Origin: Kribbella pratensis
GTDB taxonomy: Bacteria; Actinomycetota; Actinomycetes; Propionibacteriales; Kribbellaceae
Length of the DNA stretch: 64,000 nt
Assembly (NCBI RefSeq): GCF_004365355.1
Contig: NZ_SODP01000002.1
Location: 461,531-525,530 of the forward strand
Reading direction: 5' to 3'
The notes under the pieces are model-generated. The model saw only the letters and a list, made by a program, of their open reading frames with translations. It searched no databases and had not been told where the DNA came from. Made by a program: the position numbers and the translations under genes. This document shows, one piece after another, positions 35,061-45,000 of the stretch. Positions within the stretch are counted from its first letter, which is position 1, and every line of letters starts with the position of its first letter.

Positions 35061-35076
35061 TCCCATCTCTATGGGA
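35061..35076. promoter_or_regulatory. Candidate operator TCCCAT-N4-ATGGGA upstream of fucD
   Basis: A perfect 6-bp inverted repeat with a 4-base spacer lies 19 bases before the fucD start, directly before its GAGGGG ribosome site. Position and dyad symmetry fit a repressor site for the FCD regulator encoded at 36411, with roadblock geometry. It is unlike the CATACGTATG sites of the first FCD regulator. Confidence 0.45.
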
Positions 35077-35094
35077 CCGATGTGAGGGGCCGCC

Positions 35095-36414
35095 ATGCCA
35101 CGCATCACCTCGCTGGAGGTTGTCGACGTCCGATTCCCGACCTCGCTGACCAGCGACGGTTCGGACGCGATGAACAAGGACGGTGATCACTCGGCGGCGT
35201 ACATCGTTCTGCACACCGACGCTCCGGGCCTGTCCGGACACGGCTTCACCTTCACGATCGGCCGGGGGAACGACCTCTGCGTCGCGGCGGCTCAGCAACG
35301 CGCCCAGCCGCTGATCGGCCGGGACGTCGACGAGCTGTGCAACGACCTCGGCGGCATCTACCGGGAGCTCCAGTCGGACAGCCAGCTGCGCTGGCTCGGG
35401 CCTGACAAGGGAGTCATCCACCTGGCATTGGCCGCGGTGATGAATGCCGTCTGGGATCTGGCCGCCCGGCGGGCCGGCGTACCCCTGTGGCGACTGCTGT
35501 CCGAGATGTCGCCCGAGGAACTCGTCGAAGCCGCCGATCTGCGCTACCTGAGCGACGTCCTGACCGCCGATCAGGCGGTGGCCCTACTGGCCGCCCAGGA
35601 AGCGGGCCGCAAGCAACGAATTGCCGAGCTAGAGGTCTCCGGCTACCCGTGCTACACCACCTCGGCCGGATGGCTCGGATACTCGGACGCCAAGCTGCGC
35701 AGGCTGTGCGAGGAAGCCGTTGCCTCTGGCTACAAACACGTCAAGCTGAAGGTCGGGGCCAACCTGGACGACGACATCCGGCGCTGCGGCATCGCCCGCG
35801 AGGTGCTCGGCCCGGACGGTCACCTGATGATCGACGCGAACCAAGTCTGGGATGTTCCGCAGGCCATCGAATGGGTCAAGGCGCTGGCCGGGTTCGACCC
35901 GCTGTGGATCGAAGAGCCCACCAGCCCCGACGACATCCTCGGCCACGCCGCGATCCGCAAGGCCGTGGCGCCCATCGGCGTCGCCACCGGTGAGCACGGC
36001 ATGAACCGCGTGCTGTTCAAGCAGATGTTCCAAGCCGGCGCCATCGACTTCTGCCAACTCGACGCCGCGCGCCTCGGCAGCGTCAACGAAGTACTCGCGG
36101 TCTATCTGCTCGCCGCCTGCTTCGACGTGCCGGTCTGCCCGCACGCGGGTGGTGTCGGGCTGTGCGAACTCGTCCAGCACCTCGCGATCTTCGACTACGT
36201 CGCCCTGTCGGGCACCCTCGAGGGGCGTGTCACCGAGTACGTCGACCACCTGCACGAACACTTCGTCGAACCGTGTGTGGTCAAGGCCGGTGCTTACGTG
36301 CTTCCGGCCGCTCCGGGTTACAGTGCCGAGATGCACAGGGAGTCACTTCAGACCTACCGGTTCCCGGACGGCAGCTACTGGTCGGCCCGCGCGGAACGGG
36401 AACCGCTGCCGTGA
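35095..36414 (+). CDS. fucD: L-fuconate dehydratase
   Basis: The 439-residue enolase-superfamily protein carries the FucD-specific opening TSDGSDAMNKDGDHSAAYIV and GHGFTFTIGRGND. The barrel residues are KLK in HVKLKVG, metal ligands Asp (MIDANQ), Glu (WIEEPT) and Glu (TGEHG), and the catalytic His in CPHAGG. It dehydrates L-fuconate to 2-keto-3-deoxy-L-fuconate in the cytosol. GAGGGGC precedes ATG 35095. It is co-transcribed with its regulator (GTGA overlap at 36411) and divergent from the fucosidase operon, so fucose release and fucose oxidation are adjacent. Confidence 0.92.
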   Translation: MPRITSLEVVDVRFPTSLTSDGSDAMNKDGDHSAAYIVLHTDAPGLSGHGFTFTIGRGNDLCVAAAQQRAQPLIGRDVDELCNDLGGIYRELQSDSQLRWLGPDKGVIHLALAAVMNAVWDLAARRAGVPLWRLLSEMSPEELVEAADLRYLSDVLTADQAVALLAAQEAGRKQRIAELEVSGYPCYTTSAGWLGYSDAKLRRLCEEAVASGYKHVKLKVGANLDDDIRRCGIAREVLGPDGHLMIDANQVWDVPQAIEWVKALAGFDPLWIEEPTSPDDILGHAAIRKAVAPIGVATGEHGMNRVLFKQMFQAGAIDFCQLDAARLGSVNEVLAVYLLAACFDVPVCPHAGGVGLCELVQHLAIFDYVALSGTLEGRVTEYVDHLHEHFVEPCVVKAGAYVLPAAPGYSAEMHRESLQTYRFPDGSYWSARAEREPLP

Positions 36415-37229
36415 GCCCCGGCGACGTGGTCGAGCGGTCCCGGCCACCTGGCGTGTCCCAGACCGACGTGGTCATCGAGGGAATCCGTCAGATGATCATC
36501 GACGGCGAGCTCCGCTCCGGCGACCGGCTTCCGGTCGAGAAGGACCTCGCCGCGGCACTCGGCGTCTCCCGGAATCCGCTCCGCGAAGGGGTCCGCGCGC
36601 TGTCCATGATGGGCGTGCTGGAGACCCGGCAAGGTGACGGTACCTACGTCACCAAACTGGACCCGTCGATGCTCCTCGCCCCGATCGGATTCGTCGTCGA
36701 CCTGCAGGACGGCAGCGGCACGCATCACCTGCACGCGGTACGCCGGGTCCTCGAGACCGAGGCCGCAGGCCTTGCGGCGCAACAGATCGCGCCGGCAGAA
36801 CTCGCGGCCGCTGCCGAGCTGTTGCGCCACAACGAGGCCGAACTCAGGCTCGAGGCACCCAACCACGAGACAGTGATCGAGAACGACATCGCCTTCCACC
36901 GCATCATCGCGGATGCGGCCGGCAATCCGGTACTGGCGGCGTTGATCAACGCACTCGGTGGACGAACGATGCGCGACCGGCTCCGTCGATCGATCACGGA
37001 GCCCGGCGCCGATGAAACCGCCCACGGGGAACACCTCGCGATCCTCGCCGCCCTGACGGCGCACAACCCCGACCGGGCGCGGATCCAGATGTCGGCCCAC
37101 CTGTTCACCGTCGAGGACTACCTCGAGACGCACCAAGGGTCCGAATCCCGCCTGACAGACAATCAGCGCGGCGGTCGGAGTACAGCGAAGGGATCGGTCA
37201 CGGTCAGTTCGCGCGCGGCGAATTTGTAG
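36411..37229 (+). CDS. GntR-family (FCD) regulator coupled to fucD
   Basis: The 272-residue protein has a winged helix (VIEGIRQMIIDGELRSGDRLPVEKDLAAALGVSRNPLREGV region, about residues 18-60) and an FCD domain with ligand histidines in AFHRII, HGEHLAI and MSAHLF. GTG 36411 overlaps the fucD stop. The domain should end near YLETHQG; the last 25 or so residues are a tail that runs antisense into nrtR for 67 bases. It probably senses a fucose-derived sugar acid and controls fucD and perhaps the divergent GH95 operon. Confidence 0.88.
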   Translation: MSPGDVVERSRPPGVSQTDVVIEGIRQMIIDGELRSGDRLPVEKDLAAALGVSRNPLREGVRALSMMGVLETRQGDGTYVTKLDPSMLLAPIGFVVDLQDGSGTHHLHAVRRVLETEAAGLAAQQIAPAELAAAAELLRHNEAELRLEAPNHETVIENDIAFHRIIADAAGNPVLAALINALGGRTMRDRLRRSITEPGADETAHGEHLAILAALTAHNPDRARIQMSAHLFTVEDYLETHQGSESRLTDNQRGGRSTAKGSVTVSSRAANL

Positions 37230-37867
37230 ACGGTCGCGGGCCGGCCGCCGCTTTGGCCGGGGGTGGCTCGGCGCTCGGTCGGGTCGATGACGTGGCGTCG
37301 GGTCAGGACGCGGGTCAGGTTGGTGGCGCCGAGCTCGTACCCGAGTGCGGCGCCGAACAGATCGCGCAGTTCGGCGATCGTGAACTCCAGCGGAGCTAGC
37401 GCGAAGCCGATGTTCGTGTAGGACAGTTTGGCGCGCAGCCGACCGACGGCAGCCTCGATGAAGTAGTGGTGGTCGAACGCGGTCTGCGGCAGGTCGTCGA
37501 CCGGATGCCAGACAGTGTCGGACGGAAGCACCGGCTGTACGTCGGACGGAACCAGGCCGAGGTAGGCCGTCGCCAGCACGCGCGCCCGTGGATCGCGATC
37601 GATCGCACTGTGGGTGGCCAGCTGTTCGAGGTGTGCGACATCGCGGACGTCCACCTTCGTCGCCAGGTGGCTGGTGATGGCCTCCCGGAGCCGCTGCGTG
37701 GGCTCGACCCCACCGCCGGGGAGCGCCCACCGACCGCGGTACGGGTCCCGTGCGCGCTTCCACAGCAGGACGCACAACCTGCCGTCCCGGACCGACAGGA
37801 CCGCTGACAGCACCTCGTGCGGGTAGCTGGGGAAGTTAACCGGATCACCTTTCTTGGCTTCGGGCAC
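37163..37867 (-). CDS. nrtR: NrtR-type Nudix-related repressor of NAD biosynthesis
   Basis: The 234-residue protein has an N-terminal Nudix fold (about 15-140) and a C-terminal winged helix (FTIAELRDLFGAAL, TNLTRVLTRRHVI, GRPATVYKF), the NrtR plan. The Nudix box at about residues 51-73 keeps GGGVE and RE but has SH where the catalytic EE pair belongs, as expected for a sensor rather than a hydrolase. NrtR proteins bind ADP-ribose-type ligands and repress NAD genes. It is divergent from nadC across 69 bases holding a TTATCGC/GCGAAAA dyad. Its 3' end overlaps the FCD gene antisense. Confidence 0.88.
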   Translation of the reverse strand: MPEAKKGDPVNFPSYPHEVLSAVLSVRDGRLCVLLWKRARDPYRGRWALPGGGVEPTQRLREAITSHLATKVDVRDVAHLEQLATHSAIDRDPRARVLATAYLGLVPSDVQPVLPSDTVWHPVDDLPQTAFDHHYFIEAAVGRLRAKLSYTNIGFALAPLEFTIAELRDLFGAALGYELGATNLTRVLTRRHVIDPTERRATPGQSGGRPATVYKFAARELTVTDPFAVLRPPR

Positions 37868-37892
37868 GACGCCGATGGTAGCGTGCAGCTAG

Positions 37893-37913
37893 TTATCGCC
37901 TCTGAAGCGAAAA
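37893..37913. promoter_or_regulatory. Candidate NrtR operator (TTATCGC-N7-GCGAAAA)
   Basis: Two 7-base half-sites matching at 6 of 7 positions as an inverted repeat lie midway in the nrtR-nadC gap. The location fits autorepression and control of nadC-nadA-nadB. Confidence 0.5.
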
Positions 37914-37936
37914 CATCACGGAAGGTCGGAGAACCT

Positions 37937-38809
37937 ATGCAACTGACGACGGAGACGGTCCGGACCGCGGTCACGGCCGCCCTGGCCGAGGATCAGGCGG
38001 TGGACGACGTCACCACGCGATGGAGTGTCCCGGCCGACCTACAGGTCGAGGCGACAGTGGTCGCCAAGCAGGCGGGGCGCGTGGCCGGTCTGCCGCTCCT
38101 GCAAGGCGTATTCGCCGCGGTCGATCCCACCGTCACGGTGCGGCCGGCTGTTGCCGATGGCGATCCGGTCCTCCCCGGACAGCCGCTCGCGTCGATCAGT
38201 GGTGCGGCGCGCTCGATCATCACCGGCGAGCGGGTGGCGCTGAACTTCGTCCAGCGGATGTCCGGCATCGCAACCCTCACGGCAGCCTTCGTGGCCGCGA
38301 TCGGACCGCGCCCGGTCCGGCTCCTCGACACCCGCAAGACCGCGCCCGGCCTCCGGGCCATGGACAAGTACGCCGTCGCCTGCGGCGGCGGTACGAACCA
38401 CAGGCTCGACCTGGCCGCCATGGTCCTGCTGAAGGAGAACCATCTCGCCGCGGCCGGCGGCGTCCTCCCGGCCGTCCGCCGGGTCCGGGACGGCCTGACC
38501 TTGGAAGGCCGAAGTCTGGCGATCGAGGTCGAGGTCACCACCGCCGAGGAAGCCCGCCAAGCGCTGGACTGCCGGGTCGAGTGGATCCTGCTGGACAACA
38601 TGCCGGCCGAGGAGATGGCCCTCATCGTCCAGCGGCGCAACACCTCCGGGTCCACTTCGCAACTCGAGGCCTCCGGCACTATCACGCTCGACACCGTCGC
38701 AGACGTCGCCGCCACCGGTGTCGACGCCGTCTCGGTCGGCGCCCTGACCCACTCCCCCACGGCACTCGACATCAGTCTGCTGGTCGTCCGCGATCACAGC
38801 CTCAACTGA
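37937..38809 (+). CDS. nadC: Nicotinate-nucleotide pyrophosphorylase (quinolinate phosphoribosyltransferase)
   Basis: The 290-residue enzyme converts quinolinate and PRPP to nicotinate mononucleotide. Visible are EDxxxDDVTT at the N-terminus, RxSGIAT in the phosphoribosyl site, [27 protein letters not shown] and KENH. GGAGAAC precedes ATG 37937; the earlier frame at 37817 runs through the nrtR start and is rejected. It is the first gene of a nadC-nadA-nadB operon. Confidence 0.97.
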   Translation: MQLTTETVRTAVTAALAEDQAVDDVTTRWSVPADLQVEATVVAKQAGRVAGLPLLQGVFAAVDPTVTVRPAVADGDPVLPGQPLASISGAARSIITGERVALNFVQRMSGIATLTAAFVAAIGPRPVRLLDTRKTAPGLRAMDKYAVACGGGTNHRLDLAAMVLLKENHLAAAGGVLPAVRRVRDGLTLEGRSLAIEVEVTTAEEARQALDCRVEWILLDNMPAEEMALIVQRRNTSGSTSQLEASGTITLDTVADVAATGVDAVSVGALTHSPTALDISLLVVRDHSLN

Positions 38810-38825
38810 GGAAGAAGGAACTGTT

Positions 38826-39806
38826 GTGACCATTGGTCAGAACACAGCGATCACCTGGCAGGACGAGGTACGCCGCCTCGCCCAGGAGCGCGACGCGGTG
38901 ATCCTCGCCCACAACTATCAGGAGCCGGCGATCCAGGACGTCGCCGACCACGTCGGCGACTCACTCGCCCTGTCGCGTATCGCGGCCGAGACGGACGCCT
39001 CCACGATCGTGTTCTGCGGCGTGCACTTCATGGCCGAGACCGCCAAGCTTCTCAGCCCCGACAAGACCGTGCTGATCCCCACCGCTCAGGCGGGTTGCTC
39101 ACTGGCGGACACCATCGACGCCGATCAGCTACGGGCCTGGAAGGCCGAGCACCCCGACGCCGCGGTCGTTGCCTACGTCAACACCACCGCCGCGGTGAAG
39201 GCCGAGGCCGATGTCTGCTGTACGTCGTCCAACGCGGTGGAGGTGGTGAACTCGATTCCGGCGGACCAGCCGATCCTGTTCCTGCCCGACCAGTTCCTCG
39301 GAGCACATGTCCGGCGGCAAACCGGCCGGGACAACATCGAGGTGTGGATGGGCGAGTGCCACGTGCACGCCGGCATCAGCGCCGCCGACCTGCGCGCTCA
39401 GGTGGCGGCCGATCCCGAGGCCGAGGTCCTGGTCCATCCCGAGTGCGGCTGCGCGTCGTCGGCGATCTGGCTCGCCGGCGTGGGTGATCTGCCGGCCGAG
39501 CGGACCCACATCCTCTCCACCGCCGGCATGCTGGACACCGCTCGCGACCTGACCTCGAAGACGGCCTTGATCGCGACGGAGATCGGCATGCTCCACCAGC
39601 TTCGCAAGGTCAACCAGCGAACGAATTTCGTCCCTGTGAACCCGAAGGCCTCGTGCCGCTTCATGAAGATGATCACCCCGGAGCTGCTGGTGCGGTGCCT
39701 GCGGGGAGGACGCGACGAGATCCAGCTCCCGCCGGAGATCGTCGAACGGGCCCGGCGTTCGGTCGAGCGGATGGTTGCCATCGGCAAGCCTGCGGGTGCT
39801 CGATGA
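38826..39806 (+). CDS. nadA: Quinolinate synthase A
   Basis: The 326-residue protein has the NadA pattern: [53 protein letters not shown] and [13 protein letters not shown], with cysteines for the 4Fe-4S cluster. It condenses iminoaspartate with dihydroxyacetone phosphate. GTG 38826 follows AGGAAGAAGGAA. Its stop overlaps the nadB start (ATGA). Confidence 0.97.
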   Translation: MTIGQNTAITWQDEVRRLAQERDAVILAHNYQEPAIQDVADHVGDSLALSRIAAETDASTIVFCGVHFMAETAKLLSPDKTVLIPTAQAGCSLADTIDADQLRAWKAEHPDAAVVAYVNTTAAVKAEADVCCTSSNAVEVVNSIPADQPILFLPDQFLGAHVRRQTGRDNIEVWMGECHVHAGISAADLRAQVAADPEAEVLVHPECGCASSAIWLAGVGDLPAERTHILSTAGMLDTARDLTSKTALIATEIGMLHQLRKVNQRTNFVPVNPKASCRFMKMITPELLVRCLRGGRDEIQLPPEIVERARRSVERMVAIGKPAGAR

Positions 39807-41311
39807 CGCGGGCCGTCGACGTGGTCGTGATCGGCTCCGGCGTGGCGGGCCTGTCGACCGCGCTCGGTCTCGCCGCGACCCGCGACGTACTTCTGCTCAG
39901 CGCGGGCGACGGCAGCACGCCCTGGGCGCAGGGCGGCGTCTCGGCGGCGTACGGCGAGGACGATCCGCTCGACCACTGGCGTGACACCGACATCGCGGGC
40001 GCGGGATTCTGCGATCCCCGCAACGTTCGGGCGCTGGTCGAGGAAGGACCGCAGCGACTCGCCGAGCTCATCGCTCACGGCGCCCGCTTCGACCGCAACG
40101 CCGATGGATCGCTGTCGAGAACTCTGGAGGGCGGCCACAGCCGTCCCCGGATCGTGCATGCGGGCGGTGACGCCACCGGGGCGGAGGTTCATCGCGCGCT
40201 CCGTGCCGCCCTGCAGCGAACCAGTGTCCGGACGATGACCGGACGGACCGTCGGTTTGGTTCAGTCGGATTCCGGAAGCATCGTCGGGGTGCTCGTCGAG
40301 ACAGGTGACCAGCTCACGCAGATCGACGCGCGCGCCGTCGTACTGGCCACCGGCGGTATCGGTAACGCCTACCTGGCGAGCACCAACCCCTCGGCGGTGC
40401 GCGGTGACGGCATCGCCCTGGCGTTGCGAGCCGGCGCGTCGCTGGTGGACATGGAGTTCGTCCAGTTCCACCCCACCGCGCTCCACACCGGTGAGACCAG
40501 TGGTCAGTTGCCTCTGGTCACCGAGGCCGTCCGAGGTGAAGGCGCCGTACTGCGCGACGTGCATGGCCGCAGGATCATGGAAGGATTGCATCCGCGAGCC
40601 GACCTGGCTCCGCGGGACGTCGTCGCGCGGGCGATCGAGGCGACGATGCGGCGGGACGGGTCCGACCACGTCTGGCTGGACGCAACCGGTGTCGCGCCTG
40701 AGGTCATCCGGCGGCGATTCCCGACCGTGCTGGCCTCCTGCGCACGCATCGGCGTCGACATGGTGTCCGACCAGATCCCGGTCGCGCCGGCCGAACACTT
40801 CCTGTGCGGCGGCGTTCGGACCGACCGCAACGGCGCCACCGATGTACCCGGTCTGTACGCCGTCGGCGAGGTCGCCGCGACCGGCGTACACGGGGCCAAC
40901 CGGCTCGCCTCCAACAGCCTGCTGGAGGGACTGGTCTTCGGACGGCGCGTCGCCACTGCCCTGACCCTCGAGCTCCCCGCGGCGGACCACGGCCGCTCGC
41001 ACGAGGTCGCGCTGGGCGAGGATCGCGAAGCGGAGCGGATCCGCACGATCCTCAGCAGGTACGCCGGCATCCGCCGCGACGGCGCTGGTCTGAACGCCGC
41101 CGCGGACGAGCTGGACACCGCCGGCACCGGACCGCTCGCAACGGTGGCGCGATCCGTCGTCGCAGCAGCGACCGCACGCGAGGACAGCCGCGGCTGCCAC
41201 TGGCGGTCCGACCATCCCCACTCCGACAATCGCTGGGACGACCACATCGTCGTACGCCTGGACGAGGACGGTCGACCGACCACCCGCCAACTTCAGCGTT
41301 CGGAGGCTTGA
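39803..41311 (+). CDS. nadB: L-aspartate oxidase
   Basis: The 502-residue flavoprotein begins with the FAD motif [14 protein letters not shown] and has [13 protein letters not shown], the flavin-site [19 protein letters not shown] and the signature [20 protein letters not shown]. It oxidises L-aspartate to iminoaspartate, the substrate of NadA. The ATGA overlap with nadA fixes the start at 39803. The C-terminal helical region is somewhat divergent, but key active-site segments are complete. Confidence 0.96.
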   Translation: MTRAVDVVVIGSGVAGLSTALGLAATRDVLLLSAGDGSTPWAQGGVSAAYGEDDPLDHWRDTDIAGAGFCDPRNVRALVEEGPQRLAELIAHGARFDRNADGSLSRTLEGGHSRPRIVHAGGDATGAEVHRALRAALQRTSVRTMTGRTVGLVQSDSGSIVGVLVETGDQLTQIDARAVVLATGGIGNAYLASTNPSAVRGDGIALALRAGASLVDMEFVQFHPTALHTGETSGQLPLVTEAVRGEGAVLRDVHGRRIMEGLHPRADLAPRDVVARAIEATMRRDGSDHVWLDATGVAPEVIRRRFPTVLASCARIGVDMVSDQIPVAPAEHFLCGGVRTDRNGATDVPGLYAVGEVAATGVHGANRLASNSLLEGLVFGRRVATALTLELPAADHGRSHEVALGEDREAERIRTILSRYAGIRRDGAGLNAAADELDTAGTGPLATVARSVVAAATAREDSRGCHWRSDHPHSDNRWDDHIVVRLDEDGRPTTRQLQRSEA

Positions 41312-41327
41312 GGCTCGCGTGCACACG

Positions 41328-41358
41328 GGTGACACCAGGGACTTTCCCTGGTGTCACC
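41328..41358 (+). terminator. Terminator of the nad operon
   Basis: A perfect 13-bp repeat (GGTGACACCAGGG with its complement) and a 5-base loop begin 17 bases after the nadB stop. It leaves 27 bases before the next start codon, so it could also lie in the leader of the BI-1 gene. Confidence 0.75.
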
Positions 41359-41385
41359 GGGGTCGGGATCGGCGACGCTCGGAGT

Positions 41386-42045
41386 ATGAGCGATTCGATG
41401 AGGTATCCGGGAGCGGCGTCGGCCGGGCGGGATCAGGTGCGGACGTTGTTCGCGCAGACCATGCAGTACGTCGCGATGACGGCGGGGCTGTTCGCGCTCG
41501 GGGCGTATCTCGGCCGCAATCTGCACGGCGCTGTGGGCATCATCGCGTTCATCGGCGCGTTCGTGGTGCTCATCGCCCTGCAGTTTGCCGTCCGGAGGTC
41601 GCCGGGAGGCGCGGTCGCGCTCCTGGCGGCCTTCGGCCTGCTGATGGGGGTGGCGGTTGCGCCGACGCTGGCGTACTACGCCGACGTCAACCCCAGCGCG
41701 CTGTGGCAGGCCGGTGGCGCGACCGCGCTGTTCATCGCCGCCTTCGGGACCGCGGGGTACGCCACCCGCCGGGATCTGTCCGCGATCGCCCGCGTCGCGT
41801 CCTGGGCACTGATCGGCCTGCTTGTCTTCGGGATCGTGCTGATCTTCATCCGGATTCCCGGCGGGGCCGTGATCTACTCGGTCATCGGTCTGGTGATCTT
41901 CGCCGCGCTCACGGCCTTCGACTTCCAGCGTCTGCGCCGATCCACCGACCTGGCCTCGGCGCCGCTGATGGCGGCCTCGATCTTCCTCGACATCCTCAAC
42001 GTCTTCCTCTTCTTCCTCCAGCTCTTCACCCGCAACAACCAGTAG
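41386..42045 (+). CDS. Bax inhibitor-1/YccA-family membrane protein
   Basis: The 219-residue protein has about seven hydrophobic segments starting at residue 30 and the family pattern TMQYVAMTAGLFALGAYLG, with a C-terminal FDFQRL and a conserved Asp in FLDILNVFLFFLQLF. BI-1 family proteins are calcium-leak or stress-related membrane proteins; function in this organism is unknown. ATG 41386 follows GGAG closely. It has no functional link to the nad genes before it. Confidence 0.85.
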   Translation: MSDSMRYPGAASAGRDQVRTLFAQTMQYVAMTAGLFALGAYLGRNLHGAVGIIAFIGAFVVLIALQFAVRRSPGGAVALLAAFGLLMGVAVAPTLAYYADVNPSALWQAGGATALFIAAFGTAGYATRRDLSAIARVASWALIGLLVFGIVLIFIRIPGGAVIYSVIGLVIFAALTAFDFQRLRRSTDLASAPLMAASIFLDILNVFLFFLQLFTRNNQ

Positions 42046-42061
42046 TGAACTGAGTGGTGAT

Positions 42062-42095
42062 CGCCCCCGGCCTGACCCGCGCCGGGCCGGGGGCG
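42062..42095. terminator. Bidirectional terminator
   Basis: An 11-bp perfect repeat (CGCCCCCGGCC with its complement at 42085-42095) fills the 54-base gap between the convergent BI-1 and beta-helix genes. Confidence 0.75.
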
Positions 42096-42099
42096 GCGA

Positions 42100-45000
42100 C
42101 TACGAGTTCCAGATCTGGAATTCGGACAGCTGGCCTGCCGGCCAGCTTGTGTTCGCGGTGAGGTTGAGGCGGAAGTAGCGCTGGGTGGTCGGGCTGAAGG
42201 TGATGGTCACCGTGTTGTTGTTGCCGGGGGCAAACGAATAGCCGGCGGACGGAACGAGGGTGGTGAAGGTGCTGCCGTTGACGCTGCCGGCGACAGACAG
42301 TGTCTCGCTACGGGCTCCCCAGCCGGCGGGTAGCTGCAGCACGATCCGGCCGGCGCTGACGGCTGAGCCGAGATCGACCTGGATCCATTGCGGGAAGGCG
42401 TTGTTGGCGCTCTCCCAGTACGTCGACTGGTTGCCGTCGGTCGCGTTGCTCGACGGGTAGACGTCGTTGTGGCTGGACTCGCTGGTGGGCTTGCCCGCGG
42501 CGAGGTTTGTGTTGGTTGCGCCGGCGCCGGTGCCGGACAGCGCGACGGTGTTGCTGTTGACCGTCAGCGTGCCGGTGCGGGTCCCAGCGGCAGTCGGGCG
42601 GAACGTGACGTTGACAGTGCAGGACGTGTTTGCGGCGAGGCTGCCGCAGTTGTTGGTCTGGCTGTAGTCACCGGTGATGCTGACGTTAATCGAGGTGGCT
42701 GCCGTGCCGGTGTTGGTCACAGTGATCGGCTGCGCCGCGCTGTTGGTATTGAGCGCTTGCGAGGCGAAGGTGAGCGACGACGGGTTCGTGGTGAGCACCG
42801 GAGCCGCACCCCCGCTGGGGTACACCTCGAACTCCGACACCTGTCCGGCCGGCCAGCCACTGTTCGCCGTGATGTTGACCCGCACATAACGCGCGTTCGT
42901 GGCCGGCACGGTGATGTTCACGACGTTCGTCGGCGAAGTGAAGGTGTACGTCGCGGACCCGACGACCGTGCTGTACGACGATCCGTCGGTGCTTGTCTGG
43001 ACCGACAGGGTCTGCGTCCGCGTGCCCCATGCACCCGAAGGCGGCAGCTTCAGCGTCACCTTGCCGATGCTGTGCGCCGTACCGAGGTCGACCTGCAACC
43101 ATTGCGGGAAGGCGTTGTTCGCGCTCTCCCAATAGGTGCTCGCGTCACCATCGGTCGCTGTGGCCGGGATCTGGGTGCCGTTCACCTGGCTGCTGGCTGA
43201 GGCCGTCTTCCCACGCGCGAGGTTGGTGTCGGTCCCGATGCCGTTACCTGTCAGGGAAATCGACGTCGGGCTGTTGTTGGCGTTGCTGGTCACCGTCACA
43301 CCGCCGGTGCGCGATCCGGATGCGGTCGGCCGGAAGGTGACCGTGACCGTGCAGGACGCGCCGACGGCGAGCGCCGAGCAGTTGTTCGTCTGGCTGAAGT
43401 CGCCGGTAGCGGTCACGCCCGAGACAGTCGCCGACGTCGTACCCGAGTTGGTCACCGCGACGGTCTGAGCCGACGAGGAACTGCCGACCTGCGTGTCCGG
43501 GAAGGACAGGCTGGCTGGGTTCGCGTTGAGGATCGGACCGGGTGCGACGCCGGTGCCCGAGAGCGGGACGGTGTTCGTGATGCCGGAAGCGTTGACGGTC
43601 AGGTTTCCGGACCGGCTGCCCGCCGCCGTCGGGCGGAAGGTGACGCTGACCGTGCACGACGCACCGGCCGCGATACTCGTGCCGCAGTTGTTGGTCTGAC
43701 TGAAGTCACCGCTGGTCGCGACCGCGCTGACGGGCGCCGCCGCAGTACCGGTGTTCGTGACCGTGACGGCTTGCGGGGAGCTCGATCCGCCGATCGCGAC
43801 GGAGCCGAAGCTGAGTGCGGTCGGGCTGATCGAGATCTGCGAGCCGTTGTCCGGCAGGTACGGCGGGAACGTCGGCGACGTGATGTTCTGGCACTGCGCA
43901 GGAGCGAAGATGCCCGAGTTGCCGCCGCCGTCGGTCAGGGTGAAACCGACGCCGCAGCTGTAGATCGGTCCCGGCGCCTGGGTGCCGGTGGCGGTGCTGT
44001 TGGTGATCGTCGCCGATCCGCCGACCTGCTCCTGGACCACCCAGGTCCCGGTGTTCTGGATCGTCGCGTTGTTGATGTGGACGTTGCTGATGTTCGAGCC
44101 CGAGACGAACTGGATCGCCTCGTACGGGCTCTGCTGGATCAGGATGTTGTCGACGTTGGTCAGGCCGGACATCGCGCCGTCGCGGGCATCGAACCACAGT
44201 GCGCCGACGCCGAACTGCCAGTTCGGGTCCAGGCTTCCGGAGCGGATGATCGTGTTCCGCAGTACGTCGGTGCGCCCGAGCGTCGTCGAGCCGAACCGCT
44301 GGGCGACGTGGATCCCGCCGCCCTGGGTGAGGCCGGCATCGATCACCCGGTTGTCGGTGACAAAGTTGTCGTGGCCGCCGTAGATGGCGATGCCGTTGGC
44401 AAGGATCGGGTACTGCACGGTGTTGTGGTCGAACGAGTCGTTGGCGTCGGCGTTCTGCTCGGCCCAGGTCGCCAGGCCGTCGTCGCCGAGGTTGCGCAGG
44501 TCGCTGTTGGTGACCTTGGAGTTGGTGACGCCGTTGTGGAAGTTCACCCCGTCTGCGGTGACGTTCCGGATTCGCAGACCGCTCATCACCAGGTTGGTGA
44601 ACGGTCCGTCCATCCAGGCGCCGACCTTCTCGTGCTCGATCCACACCCGGTCCACGGTGGAGTTGTTCAGGGCGCCGCCGATGCCGTTCACCTGTGCGCC
44701 GTCGTTACGCTCCTGGACGTCGCCGAAGATCGCGAAGTCGGCCAGGTGTACGCCGCTGCTGGCGTTCGGCGCGTAGTTGCCGTAGAAGCCCGGCGCCGCC
44801 CCGACGACCGTCGAGCGCCACATCCCCGCGCCTTTGATCGTGATGTTGTTCAGGATCAGGTGGCCCGGGATCTTGAACGTCCCCTCCGGAATCCACACCG
44901 TCCCGCCGGCACCGGCCTGGGTCATCGCCGCGTTGAACGCCGCGGTGGAGTCCGCGGCGCCGGTCGGGTCCGCGCCCGTGCTGGTCACGGACACCGAACC

